Shown here: positions 12,538 through 19,788 of the stretch, piece by piece | How positions within the stretch are numbered: position 1 is the first letter of the stretch | How the letters are laid out: the number at the start of each line of letters is the position of its first letter | Source: JAAYEA01 sp012689325 | Lineage (GTDB): Bacteria; Chloroflexota; Anaerolineae; JAAYEA01 | Assembly: GCA_036841525.1 (NCBI GenBank) | Contig: DAITVZ010000061.1 | Span: 1 to 31,831, forward strand | DNA length: 31,831 bases | Reading direction: 5' to 3' | Position numbers and translations under genes: made by a program | The notes under the pieces: generated by a model | What the model saw: the letters and a program-made list of their open reading frames with translations, nothing else | What the model was told of the DNA's origin: nothing | The model's database searches: none

Positions 12538-13908
12538 TTACGCCTCGGCTTGCATGGCGCCGGCCTGGCCCTGCCGTTGCTGCTGGGCTTGCCAGTCGGC
12601 ATACCAGGCGGGCTGGTGAAAGTGGCTGCTGAGCACGTGGCGCACCAGCCCCAGCCCCCAGACGCCGCGCTGCAACCGCTCGCGGGCGGCGAAAAAGCGC
12701 TCGGCGGCGGCCAGCCGCTCCGCGTCCCATCCGCTCCCGCGGCTCACCTCCTGGTGCGCCTCCAGGATATCGAGCTTGCCCGCCCACTGCCGCAGCCGCC
12801 AGGTGTCCGGCGCGCCCTGGGATAGCTGCGCCAAGGTCCGCCGCGCCGCGGGGATATCCACCGCATAGGGCGCGCCCCACTGGGCCAGCCACTCCGCCCA
12901 GCCCTGCCGCGCCCCGCCGCGCGCGCCGAAATACCGCTCCGCATAGGCGGCCAGCACGGCGCCCGAGTCGGCATAGGCGCCGGAGGAGAGCCCGCCCAGC
13001 AGCGCCTTGTTCACGTCGTCGAAAACCCCCTCCGAGTAGGCCATGTAGCCCTGGTACCCCTGCGCCTCCAGCGCCGCCACGGTGGCCTGCAGGCGCTGCG
13101 GGGCGATCACCGGCCCCCAGGGGCCATAGACGTCGCGGGGCTTGGCCTGGTCGGCATAGCCGATGTGGACAAAGGCGTGGGGCGCGCACCCCTCGGGGGC
13201 GGGCAGTCGCTCGGCGGGGGCCAGCTCGCCATAGGGGATGTGGGCGGCCAGCGAGCGGAAGCGCCCCGGCTGCGCCGCGTCGGCCCATTCCTTGAACCAG
13301 GCGTGCTCCTCCCGCGTCCACCACCAGCCCACCAGCCGGGCGCTCACGTCGGGAAAGTAGCGCGCGCCCAGCTCGAGCACCTCGGCAAAGAGCTTGCCAA
13401 AGGTCACGATCCAGGGGCGGCAGTCGGCGCAGTTGCACCCGCCATAGTCGAAGGCGAAACCGGAGAGGGAGCGCAGCGGGATGCCCTGCGCGGCCAGGTC
13501 CTCGAACATGCGCCGGGCGTTATCCAGCATGATGGCGCGCGCCTGGGGCTGGGAGGGGCAGAGCAACTGGCCGAAGAAGCGCTTGTCCGAGAGGTCGGCC
13601 CGCAGCCCGTCGGACATCTGGCTGAGAAAGACCTGGTTGGCGGTGATCACCAGGTCGATCCCGTAGCCGAGCTCGGCGGCGCTGCGAAAGTGGGCCAGCT
13701 TGCGCTCCCAAAGCGCCAGCGGCATCAGCCACTCGTTCTGGGGGTTATCCCAGGGGCTCTTCAGGTCGGCGAAGTCGAACCAGTCGCCATAGACGTTATA
13801 GCCCCACTCTTTCGCCTCGGCCAGCACGTCGCGCATCTCGCGGGGCCACATCACCTCGTAGGAATTGCCGAAATGGGCGGGACAATAGAGCTCGCGGTAG
13901 GAGAGCAT
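12538..13908 (-). CDS. TIM-barrel glycoside hydrolase-like protein, cytoplasmic
   Basis: I do not recognise the exact family. The 456-aa protein has no signal peptide. It opens MLSYRELYCPAHFGNSYEVMW and alternates hydrophobic strands with aromatic-rich loops (GYNVYGDWFDFADLKSPWD, GYGIDLVITANQVF, GFAFDYGGCNCADCRPW, ARLVGWWWTREEH, FVHIGYAD, YQGYMAYSEGVFDDVNKALL), as in (beta/alpha)8 carbohydrate-active enzymes. The CNCADC cysteine cluster resembles metal or structural sites in some glucuronidase- and hexosaminidase-like barrels. The acidic residues in FDYGG and YSEGVFDD are plausible catalytic candidates. The start at 13908 is set by GGAGG 6-10 nt upstream on the minus strand; the frame stays open 70 codons further, but that part is not protein-like. 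It lies 71 bp downstream of the URO-D gene and may share its transcript. Confidence 0.75.
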   Translation of the reverse strand: MLSYRELYCPAHFGNSYEVMWPREMRDVLAEAKEWGYNVYGDWFDFADLKSPWDNPQNEWLMPLALWERKLAHFRSAAELGYGIDLVITANQVFLSQMSDGLRADLSDKRFFGQLLCPSQPQARAIMLDNARRMFEDLAAQGIPLRSLSGFAFDYGGCNCADCRPWIVTFGKLFAEVLELGARYFPDVSARLVGWWWTREEHAWFKEWADAAQPGRFRSLAAHIPYGELAPAERLPAPEGCAPHAFVHIGYADQAKPRDVYGPWGPVIAPQRLQATVAALEAQGYQGYMAYSEGVFDDVNKALLGGLSSGAYADSGAVLAAYAERYFGARGGARQGWAEWLAQWGAPYAVDIPAARRTLAQLSQGAPDTWRLRQWAGKLDILEAHQEVSRGSGWDAERLAAAERFFAARERLQRGVWGLGLVRHVLSSHFHQPAWYADWQAQQQRQGQAGAMQAEA

Positions 13909-13979
13909 GGTGAACCTCCTCTCAGCAGTGGGACGCGGATTTGCAGGATTCACGCAGATCGGAACAAGACCTTTCGGCG

Positions 13980-15080
13980 CTAGGCGCCCAGCTCTTGCGC
14001 CGCCTGGATGTACTCGATATAGTTGCGCTGGAAATCGGCGGGCGGCGGGTCCATGTACGGCGTGGCCGAGGAGGTCATGATGTAGCCCCGGCCGCCCCGC
14101 GCCTTGACCAGCTCGCAAATCTCGCGGACCTTGGCGCGCATCTCGCCGGGGCGCGCGGTGTAAAGGTCCTGGTCCTGGATGTAGCCCATCAAGGTCATGC
14201 CGCCCGCGCGGTCCAGCGCCTCCGCCAGCGAGATGTCGCCCTGCGGCGGCGGCTCCAGCGGCTCCAACGCGTGGGGGCCGATCTCTTTGAAATCGTCAAA
14301 GACCATGGCGACGCGCCCGTGGCAGTGGATGGCGCAGACGTGCCCCGCCTCGCGGATCATGCGCACGATCTGCTTCTCATAGGGCAGCACGGTGGCGCGG
14401 AAAAGGCGCGGCGCCAGCATGGGCGGGGTGGCCACCTCCGGCCCGGCGGTGAAAAAGAGGAAATCGTAGCCTTGGGATTGCTCCAGCATCATCGCCAGCT
14501 CGGCCTGAATGCGCGCCCACTCGCGGTCGGCCAGCTCCAGGATCAGCGGCAGGTCCACCAGGCAGCGGACGGAGAAATCCTCGAAATCGAACCACTGCGC
14601 CACCGAGTACATGGGGTCGCCATAGGCGACGTAGCAGAGGCCCTTGTCGCCGAGCCGCTCGTACCAGGCCTTGGTGATGGACATGTCCGGCCTGGCGGGG
14701 GTGGTGGGCAAGGAGAGGAGCTTTTCCACATCAGAGTCGTCCTTGATGAAATGCTCCACCGTATAGCCGGGCTGGCCCTTGGGCACGGCGTGGATCTGTT
14801 GCAGCGGGCCCTTGGGCGTCTCCAGCATGGTGGTGGTGACGGAGGTGTCGCCCTGCAGCGTCGTGGCGCTGTGGAAGAGCTCCCGCCTGCCGCCTTCCAT
14901 GCCGTGGGGCGTCTTGCAGAGCACGCCCATGTCCTGGGCGGCCAGCCAGGCGTCCAGCATGGGCCGGTAGGAGGGCCCCCGAAAGGTCTCGGAGAGGTGG
15001 TGAAAGTTGTAGGTGGCGATGGGCACGCGGTCCACCGCCTCGCCGCGCAGCGCGGCCAGCATCAGCTCTTTTGGGGTCAT
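13980..15080 (-). CDS. Uroporphyrinogen decarboxylase (URO-D) superfamily protein
   Basis: The 366-aa protein belongs to the URO-D fold superfamily, which includes HemE and the cobamide-dependent methyltransferases MtaA, MtbA and CmuA. Recognisable parts are the start MTPKELMLAALRGEAVDRVPI, the YGDPMYSVAQWFDFEDF region, the motif CAIHCHG near residue 237, and the C-terminal GYIMTSSATPYMDPP. It is not HemE, which has a different N-terminal arginine motif (PVWxMRQAGR). The neighbouring genes point to sugar or one-carbon metabolism rather than heme. The cysteine that MtaA/MtbA proteins normally carry in the C-terminal G-C-x-x-P-x-x-TP motif is serine here, so the zinc site is incomplete. The start has GGAGGT upstream. 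The true substrate is unknown. Confidence 0.8.
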   Translation of the reverse strand: MTPKELMLAALRGEAVDRVPIATYNFHHLSETFRGPSYRPMLDAWLAAQDMGVLCKTPHGMEGGRRELFHSATTLQGDTSVTTTMLETPKGPLQQIHAVPKGQPGYTVEHFIKDDSDVEKLLSLPTTPARPDMSITKAWYERLGDKGLCYVAYGDPMYSVAQWFDFEDFSVRCLVDLPLILELADREWARIQAELAMMLEQSQGYDFLFFTAGPEVATPPMLAPRLFRATVLPYEKQIVRMIREAGHVCAIHCHGRVAMVFDDFKEIGPHALEPLEPPPQGDISLAEALDRAGGMTLMGYIQDQDLYTARPGEMRAKVREICELVKARGGRGYIMTSSATPYMDPPPADFQRNYIEYIQAAQELGA

Positions 15081-15198
15081 GCGTCTACCTCCGGTGGCAA
15101 GTCTTGGTGTCTCACAATGCTGACAGCTCTTCCCCAGAGCGCATGGCGCAGCGCCGCGCGGAACTCCCAGGGGGCCGTTTTCGGCGTCGAACGGGGCG

Positions 15199-15519
15199 CT
15201 ATCCTCGCAGCCGCAGGTGGTACTCGTCGTTGCGCATCTGGAAGGGCTCCCAGCCCACGGCGCAGAGCTTCTGCAGCAGCCAGAAGGCCACCGGCTCGTC
15301 GCGACCGTCCAGCTTGCTGAGCCGGATCTCGGTGTCGCGATAGTACGGGTCCATGGGATGGGGCTTGGCGTCGTCCAGGGAATGGGTGTAGGTGACGGCC
15401 ATGGCGGGCAAGGTCTGCATCAAGCCCTTGATCAGGTCAATGACCACGGGGCGGTGGGTGGTCTGGATATAGACCCCCGTGCCGCTCCAGGTGATCTTGC
15501 AATAGCCGGATTCGCTCAA
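15199..15519 (-). CDS. Hypothetical protein, 106 aa
   Basis: A small soluble protein of unknown family. It has no signal peptide or membrane segment. It reads as a compact alpha/beta fold: a beta strand YCKITWSGTGVYI, a helix VVIDLIKGLMQTL, a strand MAVTYTHSL, a polar loop HPMDPYYRD, and a C-terminal WLLQKLCAVGWEPFQM segment. The coding start is TTG at 15519 with GTGAGG about 8 nt upstream; no ATG in the frame gives a better start. Codon use matches its neighbours, which argues that it is real. It lies 118 bp upstream of the URO-D gene on the same strand, with no clear terminator between, so they may be co-transcribed. Confidence 0.65.
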   Translation of the reverse strand: MSESGYCKITWSGTGVYIQTTHRPVVIDLIKGLMQTLPAMAVTYTHSLDDAKPHPMDPYYRDTEIRLSKLDGRDEPVAFWLLQKLCAVGWEPFQMRNDEYHLRLRG

Positions 15520-15585
15520 GGTTGCCTCACTTTATACTGGATGGGCCCAGTGTAGCGCATTCCGCCGCTTTGGCAAGCCATAGGT

Positions 15586-15709
15586 CACCGCAGAGGCGCG
15601 GAGAGCGCAGAGAAAGCAAGACTGGAGGGGCAGAGTCGCTGCTCTGCCGCGAGCTCTCCAGCCCTCTCCGAACCCTCTTAACCTCTGCGTTCTCTGCGTC
15701 TCCGCGGTG
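15586..15709. repeat. Intergenic inverted repeat, family CACCRCRGAG, copy 1
   Basis: Arms at 15586-15614 and 15681-15709 are inverted copies with 23 of 29 positions matching; both start from CACCGC and end in CGCAGAG. Between them is a second hairpin, GGCAGAG/CTCTGCC at 15629-15648. The same arm motif recurs at 31734-31797. Nothing in it codes. Confidence 0.75.
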
Positions 15710-15727
15710 GATTCCCCCCCCGGCGGG

Positions 15728-17704
15728 TCAGTTGGGGGAGAGGGCGAGGGTGTAGGCGGCGGGCTGGGTGGTGTAGGGCGTCAGGCCGGAGAGGACCAGC
15801 ACGGCGCGCTCGACCTCTTGCCCGAAACCCGCGACGGTCCATGCGGCGCGGTTATCCGCCCCCAGCTCCAGCCGCCGCACCCGCGTCTCGTCGCCCAGGG
15901 TGATGAGCTGCGCCAGGAACCGCTGCGGCAGGGCGTTGTCTATCCGCACGAACCCCTCGGCGACCCAGCCGCCGTCGTCGGATTCGGCGTCGTGGGCGTA
16001 GCCAATCTCGGGGATGCGGAGGTCGTCCAGGCAAAAGCCGTCGTGGTTCACGGCGTCGTCGGTGATATAGGCGAAGCGGATGGCGACCCGCCTCCCGGCA
16101 TAGGCGGCGAGGTCGATGGCCTCCTCCACCCAACCGCCGGAGGCGCCGGTATAGGCGGGGCCGTAGCTCTCGCCGCAGGGGTTGGTGTCCACGCTGCGCG
16201 GGGTGCGCAGGATGTCCCAGCGCTCCCCGCCGTCGGTGGAGGCTAGGAGATAGGCGTAATCCCAATCCGGCTCGATGTCGTACCAGGTCCAATAGCGCAG
16301 GGTCGCCGCCGCCACGTCGCGCAGGTCGAACTCGCGGGTGAGGGTCATGGCGCCCAGCGAGCCGCGGTTGGCCCACCACTGGTAGCGCCCGCTGTGGGCC
16401 TGGTTGGCGACGATGGGCACGGTGATGGCGCCGGTGAAATCCAGGCGCAGCTCGCCCTGGGCCGCGTATAGCTCGACATAATCAACGCCGTAGGGCCGCA
16501 CCTCGCCCGCCAGCGTCGCCGGATAGTCGCGCACCGCGACGGCGGCAAGGTTGCGCGGGTCGAGCTCGGCATAGCCATAGCGCCCCTCGGCCAGCGCCGG
16601 GTCGTCCAGCGCGTTGGCGATAGCCCAATCGGCATAGAGGTCCTCGAAGGTCAGCGCCAGCCCGCGGGCCGCCAGCACGGCGTCGATCCCCGCCGCGCCG
16701 TTGGCGGGGTGCTGCACCACCTCGCGCAGCAGGTCGGGGCCAAAGCGCTCCGCCAGGTAGGCGACAAAGAGGTAGGAGGCGTCGTAATAGGGGCCCTCCC
16801 CCTCGCCGGTGATGGCCCAGGTGGTGAGCTGCGTGTCCGGCTGGGCGAGATAGCCCGAGCCCACCGACTCCACATGGCCGTTGAGCACCTCGGCGAGCTG
16901 AGCGCACCCCTCGCTCAGCCAGACCTCCTCGTTGGGGTCGGCGTGCCAGTGGATCATGTGCTGGAATTCGTGGGCCAGGGTGCTATGGAAGCCGTCGGTG
17001 CCGGGGGTCTTGTAGCGCAGGTTCAGGTAGAACATGTCGCGCTGGTTGCTGTAGGGGTTCACCGTGGCCGGGTAGGCGTCGGCGGTGGAGAAATACCCCG
17101 CCGCGCCGGTAAAGGTGGCGCACAGCACGTGCAGGCGCGGGTCGCCATCCACCCCGGGCGAGCGCTCCTCGCCAAAGTAGCGGCGGTTGGTGGGATAGAT
17201 GCGCTCCTCCCACTCGGCGGCGGAGCGGGCCAGCGCCTCGGCTTCCACCGCCGCGGCCTCCTCCACCCACAGGCAGAGGTGTGGCGAGATGTGCCCCAGC
17301 ACCGCGGTGACAGTAAAGGTTTCCCCGGCGTCCAGGTTGGAGACCCAAAAAACCTCGCGGTCGCCGACCTGGTAGCTGGGCGCGGGGGGAGAGGCCGCGG
17401 GGCCCGGGGGCGCCGGTGGCCCGCCCAACTGCCGCGCCAGGGCGAACTTGTCGCGCAGGGGAGGCTCAGCCAGGGACAGCCGCTCCAGGGTGGAGGGCGT
17501 CGGACACGGTGTCGGCGACGGGGTCGCGGTGGGCGAGGCGTCGGCCAGCGCCTGGGGCGTGGCGAGGGCCAGGGCGGTGGGCGAGGGCAGCGGCGTCGCA
17601 ACCGGGGCCGGATCGCCGCCTCGGAGCCAGACGCGCCAAGTCAGCAGGGCGGCGGCCAGCAAGAGGCCGAGCCCTGCTGCTGTGAACCAGGGAATCCTTC
17701 TCAT
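15728..17704 (-). CDS. Secreted gluzincin metallopeptidase (immune inhibitor A/M6- or M30-like)
   Basis: The 658-aa protein is predicted to be exported and anchored or released: residues 1-27 form a signal anchor, followed by a Thr/Pro/Ala-rich linker to about residue 75. The zinc site is H245-E-F-Q-H249 (LAHEFQHMIHW), with the third ligand glutamate in WLSEGCAQLAE downstream, the gluzincin arrangement. The C-terminal half contains a jelly-roll region (GAMTLTREFDLRDVAAATLRY, LASTDGGERWDIL, IRFAYITDDAVNHDGF) like the module of immune inhibitor A peptidases. It probably degrades extracellular proteins, but the substrate is unknown. It starts 19 bp after the stop of the zinc-ribbon gene, so the two form an operon. 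The start is the first methionine before the hydrophobic segment. Confidence 0.85.
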   Translation of the reverse strand: MRRIPWFTAAGLGLLLAAALLTWRVWLRGGDPAPVATPLPSPTALALATPQALADASPTATPSPTPCPTPSTLERLSLAEPPLRDKFALARQLGGPPAPPGPAASPPAPSYQVGDREVFWVSNLDAGETFTVTAVLGHISPHLCLWVEEAAAVEAEALARSAAEWEERIYPTNRRYFGEERSPGVDGDPRLHVLCATFTGAAGYFSTADAYPATVNPYSNQRDMFYLNLRYKTPGTDGFHSTLAHEFQHMIHWHADPNEEVWLSEGCAQLAEVLNGHVESVGSGYLAQPDTQLTTWAITGEGEGPYYDASYLFVAYLAERFGPDLLREVVQHPANGAAGIDAVLAARGLALTFEDLYADWAIANALDDPALAEGRYGYAELDPRNLAAVAVRDYPATLAGEVRPYGVDYVELYAAQGELRLDFTGAITVPIVANQAHSGRYQWWANRGSLGAMTLTREFDLRDVAAATLRYWTWYDIEPDWDYAYLLASTDGGERWDILRTPRSVDTNPCGESYGPAYTGASGGWVEEAIDLAAYAGRRVAIRFAYITDDAVNHDGFCLDDLRIPEIGYAHDAESDDGGWVAEGFVRIDNALPQRFLAQLITLGDETRVRRLELGADNRAAWTVAGFGQEVERAVLVLSGLTPYTTQPAAYTLALSPN

Positions 17705-17723
17705 CGGTCCGGCCGCGGGCGGC

Positions 17724-18212
17724 TCATTGTTTGGCGATCTCGAGCGTGCCCCCGCAATTCGGGCACTGGCGCACGGCGGCGCGCACGGGGAACTCGCTGC
17801 CGCAATAGGGGCACTTGCGCACGGCCTTGGCGGGGAGCACCCCCTTGAAGAGGTAGACCGTTTGCTCGCCGCGGTGCTCGAGCTGGGCCAGCCCCTGCTG
17901 GCGCAGCCGCTCCAGCGCCTCCAGCGCGCGCTGCTGGTCGATCTTGAACTCGGCGCGGACCTGCGCCACCGAGACGTCGCCGCCCACCCGCCGGGCCAAA
18001 TCCACGATGGCGGTCCCGAGGTTCTCCGGGTCCAACTCGCGCAGGCGGCGCAGCGTCCGGACGGCGAACCAGACCAACAGCGCCCCCGCGGCCAGGAGGG
18101 CGACGGCGGTCAGGAAGCGGCTGCCGCTATCCGCGGCGATGAGAAAGACCAGGCCAAAGATGAGCAGCACGATGGCGACGATGATGGCGATGATGGCAAA
18201 CAGTCGGTTCAT
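17724..18212 (-). CDS. Membrane protein with winged-helix-like and zinc-ribbon domains
   Basis: The 162-aa protein has two adjacent membrane helices at about residues 4-25 and 31-52. A cytoplasmic segment (about 70-120) then resembles a winged-helix fold (VSVAQVRAEFKIDQQRALEALERLRQ), and a C-terminal zinc ribbon has two CxxC pairs (CPYCGS and CPNCGG). This layout suggests a small membrane-tethered sensor or regulator; its function is not known. ATG 18212 is preceded by GGGAGG. The frame stays open 31 codons upstream, but that part crosses the promoter. It is first in a two-gene operon with the metallopeptidase and may regulate or assist it. Confidence 0.75.
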   Translation of the reverse strand: MNRLFAIIAIIVAIVLLIFGLVFLIAADSGSRFLTAVALLAAGALLVWFAVRTLRRLRELDPENLGTAIVDLARRVGGDVSVAQVRAEFKIDQQRALEALERLRQQGLAQLEHRGEQTVYLFKGVLPAKAVRKCPYCGSEFPVRAAVRQCPNCGGTLEIAKQ

Positions 18213-18293
18213 TGGATGGCCTCCCTCGCCGATAGGCCCCCAGGCCGCGGCATCCGCTGCCGCGCCAGGCCTTCCGGGGCTGTTCTTGGGCCT

Positions 18294-18321
18294 ATTATAG
18301 GCCAACTTGGCGGGAGCACAA
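18294..18321 (-). promoter_or_regulatory. Promoter of the zinc-ribbon/metallopeptidase operon
   Basis: Read on the minus strand, TTGTGC (18321-18316) and a perfect TATAAT (18299-18294) are 16 bp apart. The -35 box overlaps the T-tract of the upstream terminator. The leader would be about 75 nt. Confidence 0.5.
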
Positions 18322-18355
18322 AAAAGGCGCCCCGAGCAACTGCTCGGAGCGCCTT
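18320..18355 (-). terminator. Rho-independent terminator of the secreted Fn3-like gene
   Basis: On the minus strand a 15-bp stem with one mismatch and a tight loop (arms within 18326-18353) is followed by six T's (18325-18320). It lies 20 bp after the stop of the 413-aa gene. Confidence 0.85.
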
Positions 18356-18374
18356 TCGGGGCAACCCATTCAGG

Positions 18375-19616
18375 CTATCGAAGCGATAGGATGGTCCAGT
18401 TGCCGTGGGCGACCCAGCCGCTGCTGTTGCCGGCGGCGTCCTCGGCCATCAGCCAGATCTGCTTCTGGCCGGTGAAGCGGGCCCCGAACCGGATCATGGC
18501 GGTGATTTTGAGCGTGCCGCTGCTGCCCGGCTGCGCCGAGCTGAGATAGACGTTCAGCTTGCCGGCGGGGCACTCCAGGTTGGCCCGGACGCCGGGGGCG
18601 ATGCCGGGGAGCCACTGGTTCAGGCGCTGATCATAGACCGAGAACAGCCCGGTGGCCACCTCGTAGCGGACGGCCAGGCCGCCTTGCAGCGTTGGCTGGC
18701 TATTGACCAGCAGGTAGGTGTAGGCCAGGTCGCCGTCCTTGTCCTGGAAAAAGGCGTTGAAGCGCTGTCCCAACAGGGGCAAGCTCGCGCCCCGGTACGG
18801 GTTGACCTTGAGGGACCTGGGCATGTTCCAGCGGCCGGCGCCCAGCGCGTTGACGTTGGGCAGGTAGGGCGCGTCGCCGGGCCCGATCATGATGTCGATA
18901 TCTTCCAGCCAGTAATAGTAGGTGACGCCCGCCATCGCGGTGGCGTCGGTGTAGGTGTACCGGGCGCCCATGATCGAGCCGGGAGCCTCGCTAAAGATCA
19001 TCTGCGGGGTGATCCGGGTCGCCGTGTTGATGTCGTTGGTCCGGCTGCGGTAGAGGTGGTAGCCCAGGGTGCTGACCTCGGAGGCGGTCTCCCACGCCAC
19101 CACCACGCCGCCCTTGCCGGGGGTGAGCGAGCTATCCCGCAGGGTCACGGCCATCGGGACGTCGCAGACCGGGCCGCGGATCGTGCCCAGGACCATGGGC
19201 TCCGTGCCGCTCTTGAGCCCGTAAGGCACCGTGTTAGCGGCGACTCGCGGGGTGGAGAGCACGAACCAGACCGTGACATACGCATTGTCCACGCCAAAGC
19301 CGGTCTCGAACTTGAGCATATAGCGATCGCCGGACTTTTTGCACTCGGACCTGGTGTCAGAGGTGGCGATGATCTCGTTGCAGGGCACGCACAGGTAAAA
19401 CTCGACATGGCTGACGGCAGGTTGCCTGCCGGTAAAGACAGTGTAGGTCCACTGGTAACCGGGGTTCACAAACACCGGGCCGCTGTCGTAGGTGAGCGTG
19501 CCCGGGACGGTTGCAGCGGGCTGTGCTTCCGCGGCGGCGACCCCCGGCACCAGCAGCGCTACCAGCGTGACCAAGATGAGCAGCAATTTGGAGTCGAGCT
19601 TGATGGTGGTGTTCAT
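18375..19616 (-). CDS. Secreted protein with fibronectin-III-like domain, unknown function
   Basis: The 413-aa protein has a signal peptide (residues 1-29, cleavage likely after GVAAA). The first half has a beta-rich domain with a CVPC pair and two further cysteines. A stretch at about 155-235 reads as a fibronectin-III-like fold (AVTLRDSSLTPGKGGVVVAWETASEVSTLGYHLYR). The C-terminal end resembles another Ig-like sandwich (IRFGARFTGQKQIWLMAEDAAGNSSGW). No catalytic motif is visible; it may be a surface or adhesive protein. ATG 19616 has AGGAGA upstream. The gene is monocistronic: it has its own promoter and a strong terminator. Two 18-bp direct repeats upstream of the -35 box suggest activator control. 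Confidence 0.8.
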   Translation of the reverse strand: MNTTIKLDSKLLLILVTLVALLVPGVAAAEAQPAATVPGTLTYDSGPVFVNPGYQWTYTVFTGRQPAVSHVEFYLCVPCNEIIATSDTRSECKKSGDRYMLKFETGFGVDNAYVTVWFVLSTPRVAANTVPYGLKSGTEPMVLGTIRGPVCDVPMAVTLRDSSLTPGKGGVVVAWETASEVSTLGYHLYRSRTNDINTATRITPQMIFSEAPGSIMGARYTYTDATAMAGVTYYYWLEDIDIMIGPGDAPYLPNVNALGAGRWNMPRSLKVNPYRGASLPLLGQRFNAFFQDKDGDLAYTYLLVNSQPTLQGGLAVRYEVATGLFSVYDQRLNQWLPGIAPGVRANLECPAGKLNVYLSSAQPGSSGTLKITAMIRFGARFTGQKQIWLMAEDAAGNSSGWVAHGNWTILSLR

Positions 19617-19663
19617 GGTTTCTCCTGTCCCCTATTCTGCGATCTATTCTCAATCCTGCGGGG

Positions 19664-19692
19664 ATGATACTCAGGGACGGGTCGCATTTCAA
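19664..19692 (-). promoter_or_regulatory. Promoter of the secreted Fn3-like gene
   Basis: On the minus strand TTGAAA (19692-19687) and TATCAT (19669-19664) are separated by 17 bp. The leader would be about 40 nt. Two direct repeats abut it on the upstream side. Confidence 0.65.
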
Positions 19693-19701
19693 GGGCTTTT
19701 C

Positions 19702-19741
19702 CTTGCAGTTTGCTTACAATCCGCTTGCGGTTTGCTGACAA
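19702..19741 (-). promoter_or_regulatory. Tandem operator-like direct repeats upstream of the -35 box
   Basis: On the plus strand, CTTGCAGTTTGCTTACAA (19702-19719) and CTTGCGGTTTGCTGACAA (19724-19741) match at 16 of 18 positions with a 22-bp period, about two helical turns. They begin 10 bp beyond the -35 box, the position expected for a class I activator. Confidence 0.5.
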
Positions 19742-19742
19742 C

Positions 19743-19775
19743 AAAAAAAGCCCGTCGGCGCCTTCGCCGGCGGGC
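19743..19775 (-). terminator. Rho-independent terminator of the coiled-coil protein gene
   Basis: The 11-bp stem at 19750-19760/19765-19775 has one mismatch and a 4-nt loop. On the minus strand it is followed by a run of seven T's (19749-19743). It lies 13 bp after the stop at 19789. Confidence 0.85.
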
Positions 19776-19788
19776 AAGGGGACGGGGG

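Noticed and set aside
13918..13975. Gap sequence between the glycosidase-like and URO-D genes with ACGCGGATT/AGGATTCACGCAGAT-type words
   Set aside because: It resembles dispersed intergenic repeats, but only one copy is visible here, so I do not call it a repeat.
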